64,000 nt of DNA from Byssovorax sp. (GCA_025362495.1 JANYGI010000178.1:1-64000); one strand, 5' to 3'; shown: positions 8,357-19,036, counted from the stretch's first letter. Made by a program: numbers and translations. Notes: generated by a model not told the origin, from the letters alone.

Positions 8357-9970
8357 TCAAGGGCAGGTCGTGGCGAACGTCGCCACGAAGAGATCGGCCG
8401 CGCCGGCGTTCGTCATGGCGTTGCCGTCGCCGAGGTCGAGGGGAGTGCCGTACGAGCCGGCGACATGGACACCGGCGCTGTCGAGGCCGACGCCGCCCGC
8501 GGTCAGGAAGGGGTCCGTGGTGCCGAATCCTTGGCTCCAGAGGCCGTTGCCGTTCGCCGATTCGACCTTGGCGACGTAGATACCCTTGGTCGCGGTGAGC
8601 GGGCCGAGGCCGAAATCGACGTCTCCATCGAGCGTCCCCGTCAGCGCGAGGGCGCTGGTTCCATCGGTGGCGAAGCCGGTGATCGACTTCGCGCCCATGC
8701 CGAGGAACCCTTTGCTCCACGCCACCGTGGGGAAGTTGCCTGTGGGCTTGACTCCGACGAGGAAGAGGTCGTCGCCCTTCGACGTCAGCTTGGTCGCGCC
8801 GGCGCCGAGATCACCCGTGAAGTGCCCTGCCACGATCGGGACGCCGCCCACCACCGCGACGCCCTGCGCCACGCCGCTGCCTGCGAGGGCGATTGACCAG
8901 GGCGAAGAGCCGTTCTTGATCCCCGCCACAAAAGGCTCGTCGAGCGCGCCCGCGGAGTGCTGGAGCGTGTTACCACCCGAGGAGATCGAGAGCGTATCGC
9001 TCTTGAAGGCTCCCGCGATGACGAGGCCCCCCGCGCCGTCGAAGGTTACGGCGTTGATGACGTCGTCCGCCGCGCCGCCAAAGGCCTTTGCCGAGGTGAC
9101 ATTCCCGAGCGGATCGAGCACGGTCACGAAGATGTCGCGGCCACCACCCATCCCGGCACCAGGGGTGATGGGGCCACCCGGGGTGTGGAAGTCGACGGCG
9201 GTGTTCGCGTCTGCGTCGCCGGCGAGGGCGATTTGCCCGCCCGAGTCGAGGGCGAGGCTCACGTGGGCGCCCGTGGCGACGAACCCCGTGGCCCACACGC
9301 ACGCGCCGAGCGCGTCGAGCTTGACGACATAGAGGTTGTCGCGGGCGTCGAGCGGGGTCGGGCAGCCGGGGAAGGCCACCGGGCCTGCAAACGATCCTGC
9401 GATGACGGTCCCCCCGACATCGTCGTGGGCAGCAGCCCCGTAGCTCACCGGGAAGCGCTTGAGCGACACGGCCCCCCAGGCCTGGTCGACGTGGGCCACG
9501 AAGACGTTCGTGCCCGACATCGCGGTGACGCTGGCCGTCCCGATCGCGAGCGTGCCCGTGAAGTCGCCCGCAAAGAAGGTATCCGCGTTCGCGGCGACAT
9601 GGACGCTCTTCGCTACCTGATTGGCGGCGTCTCCATAATGGTGCTCCGCGCAGACGGAGACCGCGACCATTCCGCCGGTGCCCGAGGAGCTCGAGCTCGA
9701 GCTCGAGCTGGTGGTCGTCGTGCTCGTGGTGGTCGTCGTGCTCGTGCTGGTCGTGGTCGTGCTGGTCGTGGTCGTGGTCGTGCTGGTCGTGCTGGTCGTC
9801 GTCGATGCGGACGACGTGCTCGTCTCTCCACCGGCGCCGCCGCTTCCACCTTCGCCGCACGTCCCCAGCAGGGCACAACCGCTCGCGGTCTGGACGCAGC
9901 CCGCCGAATACGAGGCTCCGCCGAGCGCGGCGACCGATACTGCCGCGACCATCCACTCAAGCTTCTTCAA
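8357..9970 (-). CDS. Putative lipoprotein with Thr/Ser linker and beta-repeat domain
   Basis: 537 residues. The start is probably TTG at 9970, because AGGAG lies about 8 nt upstream; an ATG six codons in lacks such a site. A hydrophobic signal ends near SYSAGC (Cys about residue 25). A low-complexity Ser/Thr tract of about 45 residues leads into an approximately 430-residue domain of repeated short units (DAAGNVYVTG-like, for example ...GGAADDVINAVTFDGAGGLVIAGAF). These look like blades of a beta-propeller or SBBP-type repeat. It is likely an outer-surface lipoprotein. Only four cysteines lie in the mature part. Confidence 0.75.
   Translation of the reverse strand: MKKLEWMVAAVSVAALGGASYSAGCVQTASGCALLGTCGEGGSGGAGGETSTSSASTTTSTTSTTTTTTSTTTTSTSTTTTTSTTTTSSSSSSSSSGTGGMVAVSVCAEHHYGDAANQVAKSVHVAANADTFFAGDFTGTLAIGTASVTAMSGTNVFVAHVDQAWGAVSLKRFPVSYGAAAHDDVGGTVIAGSFAGPVAFPGCPTPLDARDNLYVVKLDALGACVWATGFVATGAHVSLALDSGGQIALAGDADANTAVDFHTPGGPITPGAGMGGGRDIFVTVLDPLGNVTSAKAFGGAADDVINAVTFDGAGGLVIAGAFKSDTLSISSGGNTLQHSAGALDEPFVAGIKNGSSPWSIALAGSGVAQGVAVVGGVPIVAGHFTGDLGAGATKLTSKGDDLFLVGVKPTGNFPTVAWSKGFLGMGAKSITGFATDGTSALALTGTLDGDVDFGLGPLTATKGIYVAKVESANGNGLWSQGFGTTDPFLTAGGVGLDSAGVHVAGSYGTPLDLGDGNAMTNAGAADLFVATFATTCP
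9684..9803. repeat. Simple-sequence tract encoding the Thr/Ser linker
   Basis: A run of GAGCTC units is followed by imperfect GTGGTCGTG/CTGGTCGTG units. On the minus strand it encodes a Thr/Ser-only linker in the lipoprotein above. The hexamer and triplet units keep the reading frame, so changes in copy number would alter linker length rather than switch the gene off. Confidence 0.8.
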
Positions 9971-10013
9971 GTTCGTGTCTCCTGTCCCCGCGCTGCCCGC
10001 AATCGATCAAGAA

Positions 10014-11045
10014 TCAGAACGTGCCTTGCACGAAGACGCCGCCCGCGCCGGGGGCGATCGAGGGCACCACGGCGACGGCGTGATCGCGCCCGCTGCTCTC
10101 CGACGGCCAGAGAGCGTAGGTGATGCTCCCCGCCAGCGCGGCGCCGGCCAGGATGAAGAGGCCCGTGCTGCCATTGAGATAGCCATCGTGCTTGGAGCGA
10201 GCGTCCTTGATGGCCTGACACGCCGTGGCGTTCGTCGTGCCCAGACAGGGCGACTTCGACCCCGTCTTGGTGGTGAGCGAGGCGAGGGTGTCGTCGGCCG
10301 TGGTGCCCTGGCTGCCGCCGGCGACGCGGAGCCCGAGGCCAGTGCCTGCGGCGACGAGGGCCACCCCGGCGAGGACGAAGACCGGCGCCCGCGACCGAGT
10401 CTCGTTGTAGGCGCCCTCATCGGCTCTCACGGGCGGCGGCTCGAGGTGGATCGTCGCGGAGCCGCCCTTGGTGACGTGGACGACCTGCTCCATCTCACCG
10501 ACGCTCGTCTTCTTGAGCGTGATTGTCACGTCGCCCGGCTCGACGAAGGCCTCGTAACGAAGGGGCGTGCGGCCGACGATCTGGTTCGCCGCGAACACGT
10601 CGGCGCCGTCGACGCTGGTCTGCACCGTCACGCCGCCGACCTGGGCGCGCGCCTGCTTGAAGAGGGCGTCGAGCCGCGCTCGCTCCGGCCCTTCTTGCTT
10701 GTCCTGGAGCACGGCGGCGAGGGCCCGGGCGGCGGGGACCCAGCGAGCGAGCTTGATGTCGCACTCGCCGAGGAGGGTGCCTGTCGTGGGATCCTTCTCG
10801 AGAGCCCAGGAGCTCTCCAGCACCGGCACGGCCTGCTCGCACTGACCCTTGTCGTGGAGCTCGGTACCGCGGTGGAGCATCTCCGTCGCCCGCACGTGCG
10901 GATCGCGCTTGGCGGCCATCTCGGCGGCCGCCTTGGCGGAGAGCTCCGCGGCCGTCGGCGTCGCCGGAGGCTGCGCGAACGCAGGGTTTACCCCGAGACA
11001 GGGCACGAGAGCACAGGCGGCGAGGAGAGAAAGGAAGGGGCGCAT
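10014..11045 (-). CDS. Exported TPR-like / PEGA-domain protein with two C-terminal membrane segments
   Basis: 343 residues from the ATG at 11045. A longer frame exists, but only this start puts a normal signal peptide (LSLLAACALVPCLG, cut near AFA) at the N-terminus. Helical TPR-like repeats cover about 35-145. A PEGA domain (about 150-210) carries the pattern VDGADVF...GRTPLRYEAFVEPGDVTITLKK. Hydrophobic helices lie near 240-262 and 308-328. Such TPR-PEGA proteins are abundant in myxobacteria, often near Ser/Thr kinases as here, and are thought to act at the envelope. Role unknown. Confidence 0.75.
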   Translation of the reverse strand: MRPFLSLLAACALVPCLGVNPAFAQPPATPTAAELSAKAAAEMAAKRDPHVRATEMLHRGTELHDKGQCEQAVPVLESSWALEKDPTTGTLLGECDIKLARWVPAARALAAVLQDKQEGPERARLDALFKQARAQVGGVTVQTSVDGADVFAANQIVGRTPLRYEAFVEPGDVTITLKKTSVGEMEQVVHVTKGGSATIHLEPPPVRADEGAYNETRSRAPVFVLAGVALVAAGTGLGLRVAGGSQGTTADDTLASLTTKTGSKSPCLGTTNATACQAIKDARSKHDGYLNGSTGLFILAGAALAGSITYALWPSESSGRDHAVAVVPSIAPGAGGVFVQGTF

Positions 11046-11156
11046 GGGCAGGGGGCGCGGAGCATAGGTTCTCCGTCCGCGCCGCGCCAAGCAAACACGT
11101 GAGATAAGCGGAAGAAGGGTAGACGCCGCAGACGTCGTCGCCGGAGAAGCCCAGGA

Positions 11157-11334
11157 GGCTGGTGTGAAACACCAGGCTCTGCTGCGGGCTCGGCCCGCAG
11201 GGGTAGCGCCGAAGGCGCGTAGGGGCGCAGCCCCTGGAAAACGGACGCGGTTTCCGCGGTCCGGCGCAGCCGGAGGCCGAAGGCCCGGCCCGAAGGGCCG
11301 TCGCGGAAAAGGTGGCTGGTGTTTGACACCAGCC
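11157..11334. repeat. 178-bp element with 19-bp terminal inverted repeats and internal hairpins
   Basis: The left end GGCTGGTGTGAAACACCAG (11157-11175) and the right end CTGGTGTTTGACACCAGCC (11316-11334) are inverted copies of each other with one mismatch, and each end folds on itself. Between them lie short perfect hairpins with 3-nt loops: 11182-11200 (8 bp), 11206-11218, 11221-11235, 11261-11273, 11275-11285 and 11286-11300. In addition, TTTCCGCG (11251-11258) can pair with CGCGGAAA (11302-11309) and enclose the last three. No ORF fits. It starts 2 nt after the kinase stop codon (minus strand). It could be a MITE/REP-like element or a structured 3' RNA; no target duplication was seen. Confidence 0.7.
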
Positions 11335-11336
11335 AG

Positions 11337-12794
11337 CTAGAGATCGCCGCCGACCACGCGTCCCGTCGGCGCCGTCTTCACCACCGCCGTGGCGGTGGCC
11401 GTCGGCGTCGTGGCCGTCTTCGTCTTCACGAGCGGACCACCGAGGCGCGCCGTGGGCGCGGCAGTTTCGATCGGCGCAGCCGTCGCCGTGACGACGGGCG
11501 TGGGCGCGGCCGTCGCCGTGAGCGCGACCGTCGGCGCCGCCGTGGGCTTCGCCGTCGGCGTGGTCGTGGCGACGGCGCTCGTCGTGGCCGGGACCACCGG
11601 CGCGGGCTTCGCCCCGAACAGGCGGTACGCACCGAAGGCGCCGGCCGCGACGAGGAGCACGCCGAGGAAGCCGACAGCCATCATCGCCCCGCTCTTGCGC
11701 GGCTGCGGCGCCGTCATCGCCAGGCCGTTCTGGGACGCCGCGAGCGGGCCGCCCGACTGCGCGAAGCCACCGCTCGGCGAGCTCTGTCCGAGGCCTGTCC
11801 CCGAGGCCGCGCCGCTGACGCCGAGCTGGCCCCCGAGATCGATCCCGCTGGCCATGCCCGGGTTGCTGAGCATGAAGCCCGGGGCGCTCGCGCGCATGCC
11901 CGGCGGGCCGTTGAGCACGCCGCCCATCCCGTCGGGCGCGGCCGTCATCAGCCACTGACCGACGGCCTGCTGGAACTCTTGCGCCGTCTGGAAGCGGCCC
12001 GCGGGATCGCGCACCATGGCCCGCACGATCAGCGCTCCGAACGCGGGATCGAGCCCCGGCGTCACCAGCTCGGCCGGCTCGCACGACTCGAGCGCGATCT
12101 TGAAGACCAGCTCGTTGAACGTCTCGGCGTGGAAGGGGACGCGCCCCGTGACCGCCTGGTAGATCACGACGCCGACCGAGTAGAGATCGCTGCGCGTGTC
12201 GACCTTGCCGCCGCGCGCCTGCTCGGGCGACATGTAGAACGGCGTGCCCATGACGGCGCCGGTGCGCGTCATGCTCATCTCGCTGTCGAGCGCGTTGAAC
12301 TTGCTGACGCCGAAATCGAGGACCTTCACGAAGTCCTTCTGGCCGCCCTTGCTGTTCATCAAGAACACGTTGTCGGGCTTGAGATCGCGGTGAATGATCC
12401 CGGCCGCGTGCGCCGCCGCGAGCCCCTCGAGGAGCTGATGGAGCAGGTGCCCGACCTCGTGCGGCGAGAGGCGCTTCTTGCGCTTGATGCGCTCCCCGAG
12501 GCTCTCGCCGTCGAGGTACTCCATCACCATGAAGCGGTCGCCTTCGGGCAGGTTGCCGAGATCGAGCACCTCGACGATGTGCTCGGAGCCGATGCGGCCC
12601 GCGGCCTGCGCCTCGCGCTCGAAGCGCTGCACGACGTCGGCCTTCGCGGCGACCGCGGCGTGGAGCACCTTGATCGCCACCTTGCGGTGGATGCGGACGT
12701 TCTCGCCTTCGTAGACGGCGCCCATACCGCCTTCGCCCAGCAAGCGGACGATGCGGTACTTCCCTTCGATCGTGTCACCAGGCTGCAGGCTCAT
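11337..12794 (-). CDS. Transmembrane Ser/Thr protein kinase (PknB type)
   Basis: 485 residues from the ATG at 12794; the frame is open further upstream but the kinase begins here. The cytoplasmic kinase domain (about 13-285) is complete: LLGEGGMGAVY, K42, HRDLKPDN (135-142), DFG (160-162) and MSPEQ. A Gly/Ser-rich juxtamembrane segment leads to one membrane helix (about 370-390). The outside part is only an Ala/Thr/Pro-rich tail ending RVVGGDL; there are no PASTA or other sensor domains. It is a tandem paralogue of the next kinase, which ends in nearly the same tail. It should phosphorylate cytoplasmic targets, possibly FHA proteins. Confidence 0.9.
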   Translation of the reverse strand: MSLQPGDTIEGKYRIVRLLGEGGMGAVYEGENVRIHRKVAIKVLHAAVAAKADVVQRFEREAQAAGRIGSEHIVEVLDLGNLPEGDRFMVMEYLDGESLGERIKRKKRLSPHEVGHLLHQLLEGLAAAHAAGIIHRDLKPDNVFLMNSKGGQKDFVKVLDFGVSKFNALDSEMSMTRTGAVMGTPFYMSPEQARGGKVDTRSDLYSVGVVIYQAVTGRVPFHAETFNELVFKIALESCEPAELVTPGLDPAFGALIVRAMVRDPAGRFQTAQEFQQAVGQWLMTAAPDGMGGVLNGPPGMRASAPGFMLSNPGMASGIDLGGQLGVSGAASGTGLGQSSPSGGFAQSGGPLAASQNGLAMTAPQPRKSGAMMAVGFLGVLLVAAGAFGAYRLFGAKPAPVVPATTSAVATTTPTAKPTAAPTVALTATAAPTPVVTATAAPIETAAPTARLGGPLVKTKTATTPTATATAVVKTAPTGRVVGGDL

Positions 12795-12901
12795 CGCGGA
12801 CTTCTCGGAAACTGGGGTGTGCCGGCCGGGAAACGCATGAATGCGGCCCGGCGTAACGGGCATACATACGCCCGACCCGCCTCGGACACCCCATGATACG
12901 G

Positions 12902-12950
12902 GGACGGGCGGGCCCGTCCAGAGATCATGCCGTCTTTCAGGGCTGAAAGA
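12902..12950. promoter_or_regulatory. Pair of 18-bp palindromes between the two kinase genes
   Basis: GGACGGGC-gg-GCCCGTCC (12902-12919) and TCTTTCAG-gg-CTGAAAGA (12933-12950) each have two perfect 8-bp arms around a GG spacer, 13 bp apart. They sit after the stop of the upstream kinase (13007) and about 110-155 bp before the start of the downstream one. They may be transcription terminators or binding sites for a dimeric regulator. Confidence 0.45.
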
Positions 12951-13006
12951 TCGCTGGGGGCCGTCCGCCGCTGCTGCACGGCGCTCTGCCCGTTCGCTCG
13001 GCGCGA

Positions 13007-14599
13007 CTACAGATCGCCGGAGACGACGCGCTTTCCCGTCGGCGATGGGCCCACGGGCCCTCCACCGAGTTTGCCTGTGCTCTTCGGCGCGACGCCGGTG
13101 GGCGCGGGGCGCGCGGTGGTGCCGGGGCGCACCGCGACGCCGACGGGATCGACGGGCGGCGCCACGGCGACCGGAGCGCTCGTGGGCTCGGTCGCGGCCG
13201 CCGAAGGCCTGGCCGGCGCGAGGACCGGTGTCGTCGCGATCGTGGTCGACGTCGCGACGATGGGCGCGGTCGGGCGCGTTGTCTTCCACTTGATCATCGC
13301 GACGACGCCGCCGCCGATCACCAGCACCGCGAGCAGCCCGCCGACGAAGGCCAGAGCGCCGCCGCCCTGCTTCGGCACCCTGTACGCCTCCTCGGGGAAC
13401 GCCGGCGCCCCGTTCCCCGGAGCCGGCATCGGAGCGAAATAGCCTTGATTTTGCGGCATTCCAGCGCTCTGCGCCGGCGGGGCCGTGGCCGCCTCGAAGC
13501 CGGGCGGCATCACCGGGAACGCCTGCGTCGACGGGGGCTCGCGCGGCGGCGGCGGCGCTTGCGGGGCGCCGGGCGCGGCCCATGGCCGCTGCGGCGCGGG
13601 CGCGCGAGGCTCCATCGCCACGGTGCGCGCGTTGTCGAGATCGAGCGACTGCGCGCCCGGCCCCGGCGAAGGATCCATCAGCATCGTCCCGCCGATACCG
13701 AACGAGCCAGGCATCCCCGGGCCGGCCGACACCGGGCGATCGAGCCAGTACATCAGGATCGACCTGAACTCTTCCGCCGTCTGGAAGCGCTCGCCCGCCT
13801 CGCGCGCCATCGCCTTGTGGATGATCGCCGTGAAGGCCGGATCGAGGTTCGGAACGAAGGACTCCACCGGCGGCGGCGACTCGAGCACGATGCGGAAAAT
13901 CAGCTCGTTGAACGTCTCGGCCGAGAACGGGACCTGGCCTGTGATGCACTCGTAGAGGATGACGCCGACCGCGTAGAGATCGCTCCGCGAGTCGATCCCG
14001 CGCGAGCCCTTGGCCTGCTCGGGCGACATGTAGTAGGGCGTTCCGAGCACGGCGCCGGTGCTCGTCATGCTCATCTCGTCGTTGAGCACGTTGAACTTCG
14101 AGACCCCGAAATCGAGGATCTTCACGAAGTCGACGCCGCCGGCTTTCTTGCCCGTCAGAGGGCAGAGATAGATGTTCGCGGGCTTGAGATCACGGTGAAT
14201 GATCTCGGCCTTGTGCGCCGCGCCGAGGCCTTCGAGGAGCTGGCAGACGATCGGTGTCGCCTCCTCGGGGGTGAGGCGCCCGCGCGATCGGATCCGCTGA
14301 TCGAGGGTGGTGCCTTCGAGGTACTCGAGGACCATGAAGCGCGAGCCGTCGGCGAGCTCGCCCAGGTCGAGCACCTCGACGATGTGCTGCGAGCCGATGC
14401 GCCCCGCGGCCTGGGCCTCGCGCTCGAAGCGCCGGAGCGTGTCGGCCTTCTCGGCGATCTGCGGGTGGAGGATCTTGATGGCGACGCGCCGCCGGATCCG
14501 CGTGTTCTCCGCCTCGTAGACCGCGCCCATCGCTCCCTCGCCGAGGAGGCGCACGATGCGGTACTTGTCGGCGTAGATTTGCCCGAGTGTGAGCTGCAT
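13007..14599 (-). CDS. Transmembrane Ser/Thr protein kinase (PknB type), paralogue
   Basis: 530 residues. The kinase domain (about 12-290) has LLGEGAMGAVY, VAIK, HRDLKPAN, DFG and MSPEQ, so it should be active. Its sequence is very close to the kinase encoded at 11337-12794 (for example the shared RRFEREAQAAGRIGS and HIVEVLDLG blocks), which indicates tandem duplication. A Pro/Ala-rich segment, one membrane helix (about 405-428) and an outer Ala/Pro/Thr tail ending KRVVSGDL follow. The gene diverges from the DUF1343 gene with a 95-bp gap. Confidence 0.9.
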   Translation of the reverse strand: MQLTLGQIYADKYRIVRLLGEGAMGAVYEAENTRIRRRVAIKILHPQIAEKADTLRRFEREAQAAGRIGSQHIVEVLDLGELADGSRFMVLEYLEGTTLDQRIRSRGRLTPEEATPIVCQLLEGLGAAHKAEIIHRDLKPANIYLCPLTGKKAGGVDFVKILDFGVSKFNVLNDEMSMTSTGAVLGTPYYMSPEQAKGSRGIDSRSDLYAVGVILYECITGQVPFSAETFNELIFRIVLESPPPVESFVPNLDPAFTAIIHKAMAREAGERFQTAEEFRSILMYWLDRPVSAGPGMPGSFGIGGTMLMDPSPGPGAQSLDLDNARTVAMEPRAPAPQRPWAAPGAPQAPPPPREPPSTQAFPVMPPGFEAATAPPAQSAGMPQNQGYFAPMPAPGNGAPAFPEEAYRVPKQGGGALAFVGGLLAVLVIGGGVVAMIKWKTTRPTAPIVATSTTIATTPVLAPARPSAAATEPTSAPVAVAPPVDPVGVAVRPGTTARPAPTGVAPKSTGKLGGGPVGPSPTGKRVVSGDL

Positions 14600-14694
14600 G
14601 GCGGGGCCACGAAGGTATCACGGCTTGTCGTTTTGGACGCACCCTCCGCGAAGTGGACCCGTCCGCGCGGACCGGGTAACAGCCGGGAGAACCC

Positions 14695-15903
14695 ATGGAA
14701 ATCGGCCTCGATCGCCTCCCGTCGCTCCCCCGCGTCCTCGCCCGGTTGAAGGGCGCGCGCGTCGGCGTCCTCGCGCACCCCGCGAGCGTGAACCAGAAGC
14801 TCCTGCACATCAGCGACGTGCTCCACGAGCTCGGCGTGAAGCCGTCGCTCTTCTTCGGCCCCGAGCATGGCTACGGGGGCGAGGCGCAGTACATGGTCGG
14901 CGTGGCCTCGGCGACCGACGAGCGCACCGGCGCGCCGATCTTGAGCCTCTACGGCGACCGTTTCGAGGACCTCTCGCCGCAGCCGGAGCACCTCGCGCAG
15001 ATCGACGTGCTGCTGATCGATCTCGCCGACATCGGCTCGCGTTACTACACGTTCATCTGGACGGCGCTGCTCGCCGTGCGCGCCGCGGCGAAGGCCGGAG
15101 TGCACGTGATCTTGCTCGATCGGCCCAACCCGATCGGCGGCGCTCCGGCCCGCGTCGAGGGCGCCACGCAGCTCCCCGGCTTCTGCTCGTTCGTCGGCCT
15201 CGAGGCGATCCCGATCCGGCACGGGCTGACGATCGGCGAGATCGCCGCGCTCTTCGCGGCGCGCGACGGCCTCGCGCTCGGCGCGGACGGGGTGCTCGAG
15301 ATCGTCGGCCTGCGCGGCTGGGATCGTGCTCTCCACGCCGACGCGTGGGATCGCCCGTTCGTGCTGGCCTCGCCCAACATGCCGACGTCGCTGACGACGC
15401 TGGTGTACCCGGGCGGGTGCCTGCTCGAAGGCACCAACCTCTCCGAGGGCCGCGGCACGACGCGACCGTTCGAGATCGTCGGCGCCCCGTGGCTCGACGG
15501 GCAAGCGCTCGCCGCCTCGCTGATGAAGCTCGGCCTCCCCGGCTTCGTCGCGCGGCCGCTGACGTTCTGCCCCACATTCGACAAGCACGCCGGCTTGATC
15601 TGCGGCGGCCTGCAGATCCACCCCACCGATCCCGAGAGTTTCCGCCCCGTCGCGACCTACGCCGCGCTGATCGCCCTGGCCCGACGGCAGACGCCCGCGG
15701 GCTTTCGTTTCCGCACCGAACGCTACGAGTACGTCGACACGATCCCGGCGATCGATCTGCTGTTCGGCTCGGACGAACCGCGGCGCGCGATGGAGTCGAG
15801 CCAGGATCCGCGGGCGATCGCCGAGGCCGCGAGCGCGCCCGATCCGGCCTGGCGCGAGGTGATGGCGACGGCGAACGCGCACGCGATGCGCGCCGGGATG
15901 TGA
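14695..15903 (+). CDS. DUF1343 / NamZ-like exo-N-acetylmuramidase family protein
   Basis: 402 residues. It matches the DUF1343 family across its length: FFGPEHGYGGEAQ, SLYGDRFEDLSP, DVLLIDLADIGSRYYTF, ILLDRPNPIGG, and a C-terminal IPAIDLLFGSD. The founding enzyme NamZ removes N-acetylmuramic acid from peptidoglycan fragments. No signal peptide is visible, so this copy would act in the cytoplasm, for instance in muropeptide recycling. GGGAG lies about 5 nt before the ATG. It is a single-gene unit that diverges from the kinase gene. Confidence 0.85.
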   Translation: MEIGLDRLPSLPRVLARLKGARVGVLAHPASVNQKLLHISDVLHELGVKPSLFFGPEHGYGGEAQYMVGVASATDERTGAPILSLYGDRFEDLSPQPEHLAQIDVLLIDLADIGSRYYTFIWTALLAVRAAAKAGVHVILLDRPNPIGGAPARVEGATQLPGFCSFVGLEAIPIRHGLTIGEIAALFAARDGLALGADGVLEIVGLRGWDRALHADAWDRPFVLASPNMPTSLTTLVYPGGCLLEGTNLSEGRGTTRPFEIVGAPWLDGQALAASLMKLGLPGFVARPLTFCPTFDKHAGLICGGLQIHPTDPESFRPVATYAALIALARRQTPAGFRFRTERYEYVDTIPAIDLLFGSDEPRRAMESSQDPRAIAEAASAPDPAWREVMATANAHAMRAGM

Positions 15904-16013
15904 TCGGCGTTGCCCGCGACGTCGAGATCGTACGACCTCGAACGAATGCGCCGCGTCGGTGACCGAGCGATGGGACGAGAGGCCTCGCGCGCGTGCTATG
16001 ACGGCCGACCAGC

Positions 16014-17624
<1,611 letters not shown>

Positions 17625-17635
17625 GCGCTCTCGCG

Positions 17636-19036
17636 CTACAGCGTGCAGACAGGGGGCCTCGTCTCGGGAGACCACCAGTTGCCCGACATCACGATCATGG
17701 ACATGAGCTGGATGGTGTCCTCGTAATAGCCCTGCGGGGGCGCCGCGGCGATCGCCGTCCACAGGGCGTCGAGCCAGGGCTGGTGGAGCTGGTCGGCCAT
17801 GGCGGCGACGCCGAAGGGCGCCACGAAGGCCATCGACAGGTAGCCCGACCCCGCGCTCGGCGTGCCGTCGAGCTGGTATCCCGAGCTGATCTTCAGCGGA
17901 TCACCGCCCGTCGCCCCCTCGATCCAGGCCGTCAGCGCCGTCAGCTCGCTCCTGGCGCGGTCGTCGCCCGAGACGAGGTAATCGGTGCCTATCCGCCACG
18001 GGACGCGGCAAGCATTGTAATCGTAGCTGCCAGCGCTGGAGCCTTGCAAGAGGCTCGCGGGGGCGGGCGCCGGGAGCGAGAGCGGGCTCACGATGAAGTC
18101 GGGGACCAGCCCTTTGCCAGAGCTGTAGAAGTTGCGGATCCAGGTGACCATGGCGTACGAGCTGTCGACCATGCCTGTCCAGATCGCCGCGTCGGTGACG
18201 GCGCCGAAGCTGCGGAAGTGATCGCCGATGACGTCCGACGAGCGCGTGGCGTCGTAGAATTGCCCGCTGCCCGGGCCCACCCAGTCGCCGAGGAGCACGT
18301 AGCGGTGCGACGCATCGAGCGCCTTGCTCTCGATGGCGCCGATGACCTTCCTGGCCTCGCCGAGATAGTCGATGTCACCGCAGCTACCCCACTGACGGTC
18401 GGCCAGCAGCAGCGCGAAGGCGATGTCGAGATCGCCGTCGGAGGCGCTGTTCTGGCCCTGCGCGTCGGCGCACGAGGTGTCTTGATACCAGGCCATCAGA
18501 TCGGGTGAAGCCAGGCTCGGGTGATCGCGAAAGAAGCGATAGAGCCCGTCGAAATGCTTCTTTGCGTGGGGATCGTGGCCCGCCATCAGCGCGGAGAGCA
18601 CCATCCCGTAGCCGTGCCCCTCGGACAGGCTGAGGTTGCCGCCCTGGAGGTTGGTCTTGACGTAATACCGCCCCTCCCCGCAGCCGGTCCCGAGGTAGCG
18701 CGCCCTCCACCCATCGTAGGTGCTCGCCGTCAGGGCGTCGAGCTGATCGCGACTGACCACCGCGGGAACGACGGAGTCCGCGGTGTAGCTGGTGAGGTGC
18801 GATCCGAAGGGCGTGGAGGGCGCCACGGCGTCTGCCCCGCCGCTCGCGTCGGTGTCGCCACCGCTGCTGCCGCCGACACCGGCGCCGACGCTCCCGCCGC
18901 CGACGCTGCTCGAAGCCACGTTGCCAGTCGAGGAGGCGCTCCCCTCCGCCGTCGATTGCGACGCGCCCGGGCTCGGCTCCGCCAGCCCGCAGCCGGACGC
19001 GAAAAACAAGGCAAACAATGGCGCGATTGCTCTCAT
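17636..19036 (-). CDS. Glycoside hydrolase family 8 lipoprotein (endoglucanase-like)
   Basis: 466 residues. A signal peptide ends at the lipobox FASGC (Cys16), then a Gly/Ser linker (25-70). The GH8 domain (about 78-460) shows the acid Glu in SEGHGYGM (E139) and the SASDGDLDIA block (198-206) with the catalytic/structural Asp residues. GH8 enzymes cut beta-1,4-glucans, chitosan or xylan; the BcsZ type trims cellulose during its secretion. No cellulose synthase genes are adjacent, so a surface degradative role fits as well. It converges with the sigma-54 activator gene, with 11 bp between the stops. Confidence 0.88.
   Translation of the reverse strand: MRAIAPLFALFFASGCGLAEPSPGASQSTAEGSASSTGNVASSSVGGGSVGAGVGGSSGGDTDASGGADAVAPSTPFGSHLTSYTADSVVPAVVSRDQLDALTASTYDGWRARYLGTGCGEGRYYVKTNLQGGNLSLSEGHGYGMVLSALMAGHDPHAKKHFDGLYRFFRDHPSLASPDLMAWYQDTSCADAQGQNSASDGDLDIAFALLLADRQWGSCGDIDYLGEARKVIGAIESKALDASHRYVLLGDWVGPGSGQFYDATRSSDVIGDHFRSFGAVTDAAIWTGMVDSSYAMVTWIRNFYSSGKGLVPDFIVSPLSLPAPAPASLLQGSSAGSYDYNACRVPWRIGTDYLVSGDDRARSELTALTAWIEGATGGDPLKISSGYQLDGTPSAGSGYLSMAFVAPFGVAAMADQLHQPWLDALWTAIAAAPPQGYYEDTIQLMSMIVMSGNWWSPETRPPVCTL

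Noticed and set aside
11337-13949. 870-residue start for the first kinase
   Set aside because: The extra N-terminus runs through the palindromes and the neighbouring kinase in a wrong frame. The conserved kinase begins at the ATG 12794.
15904-16013. Sigma-54 promoter before the XylR-like gene
   Set aside because: No GG-N10-GC with the TGGCAC/TTGC setting was found in this gap.
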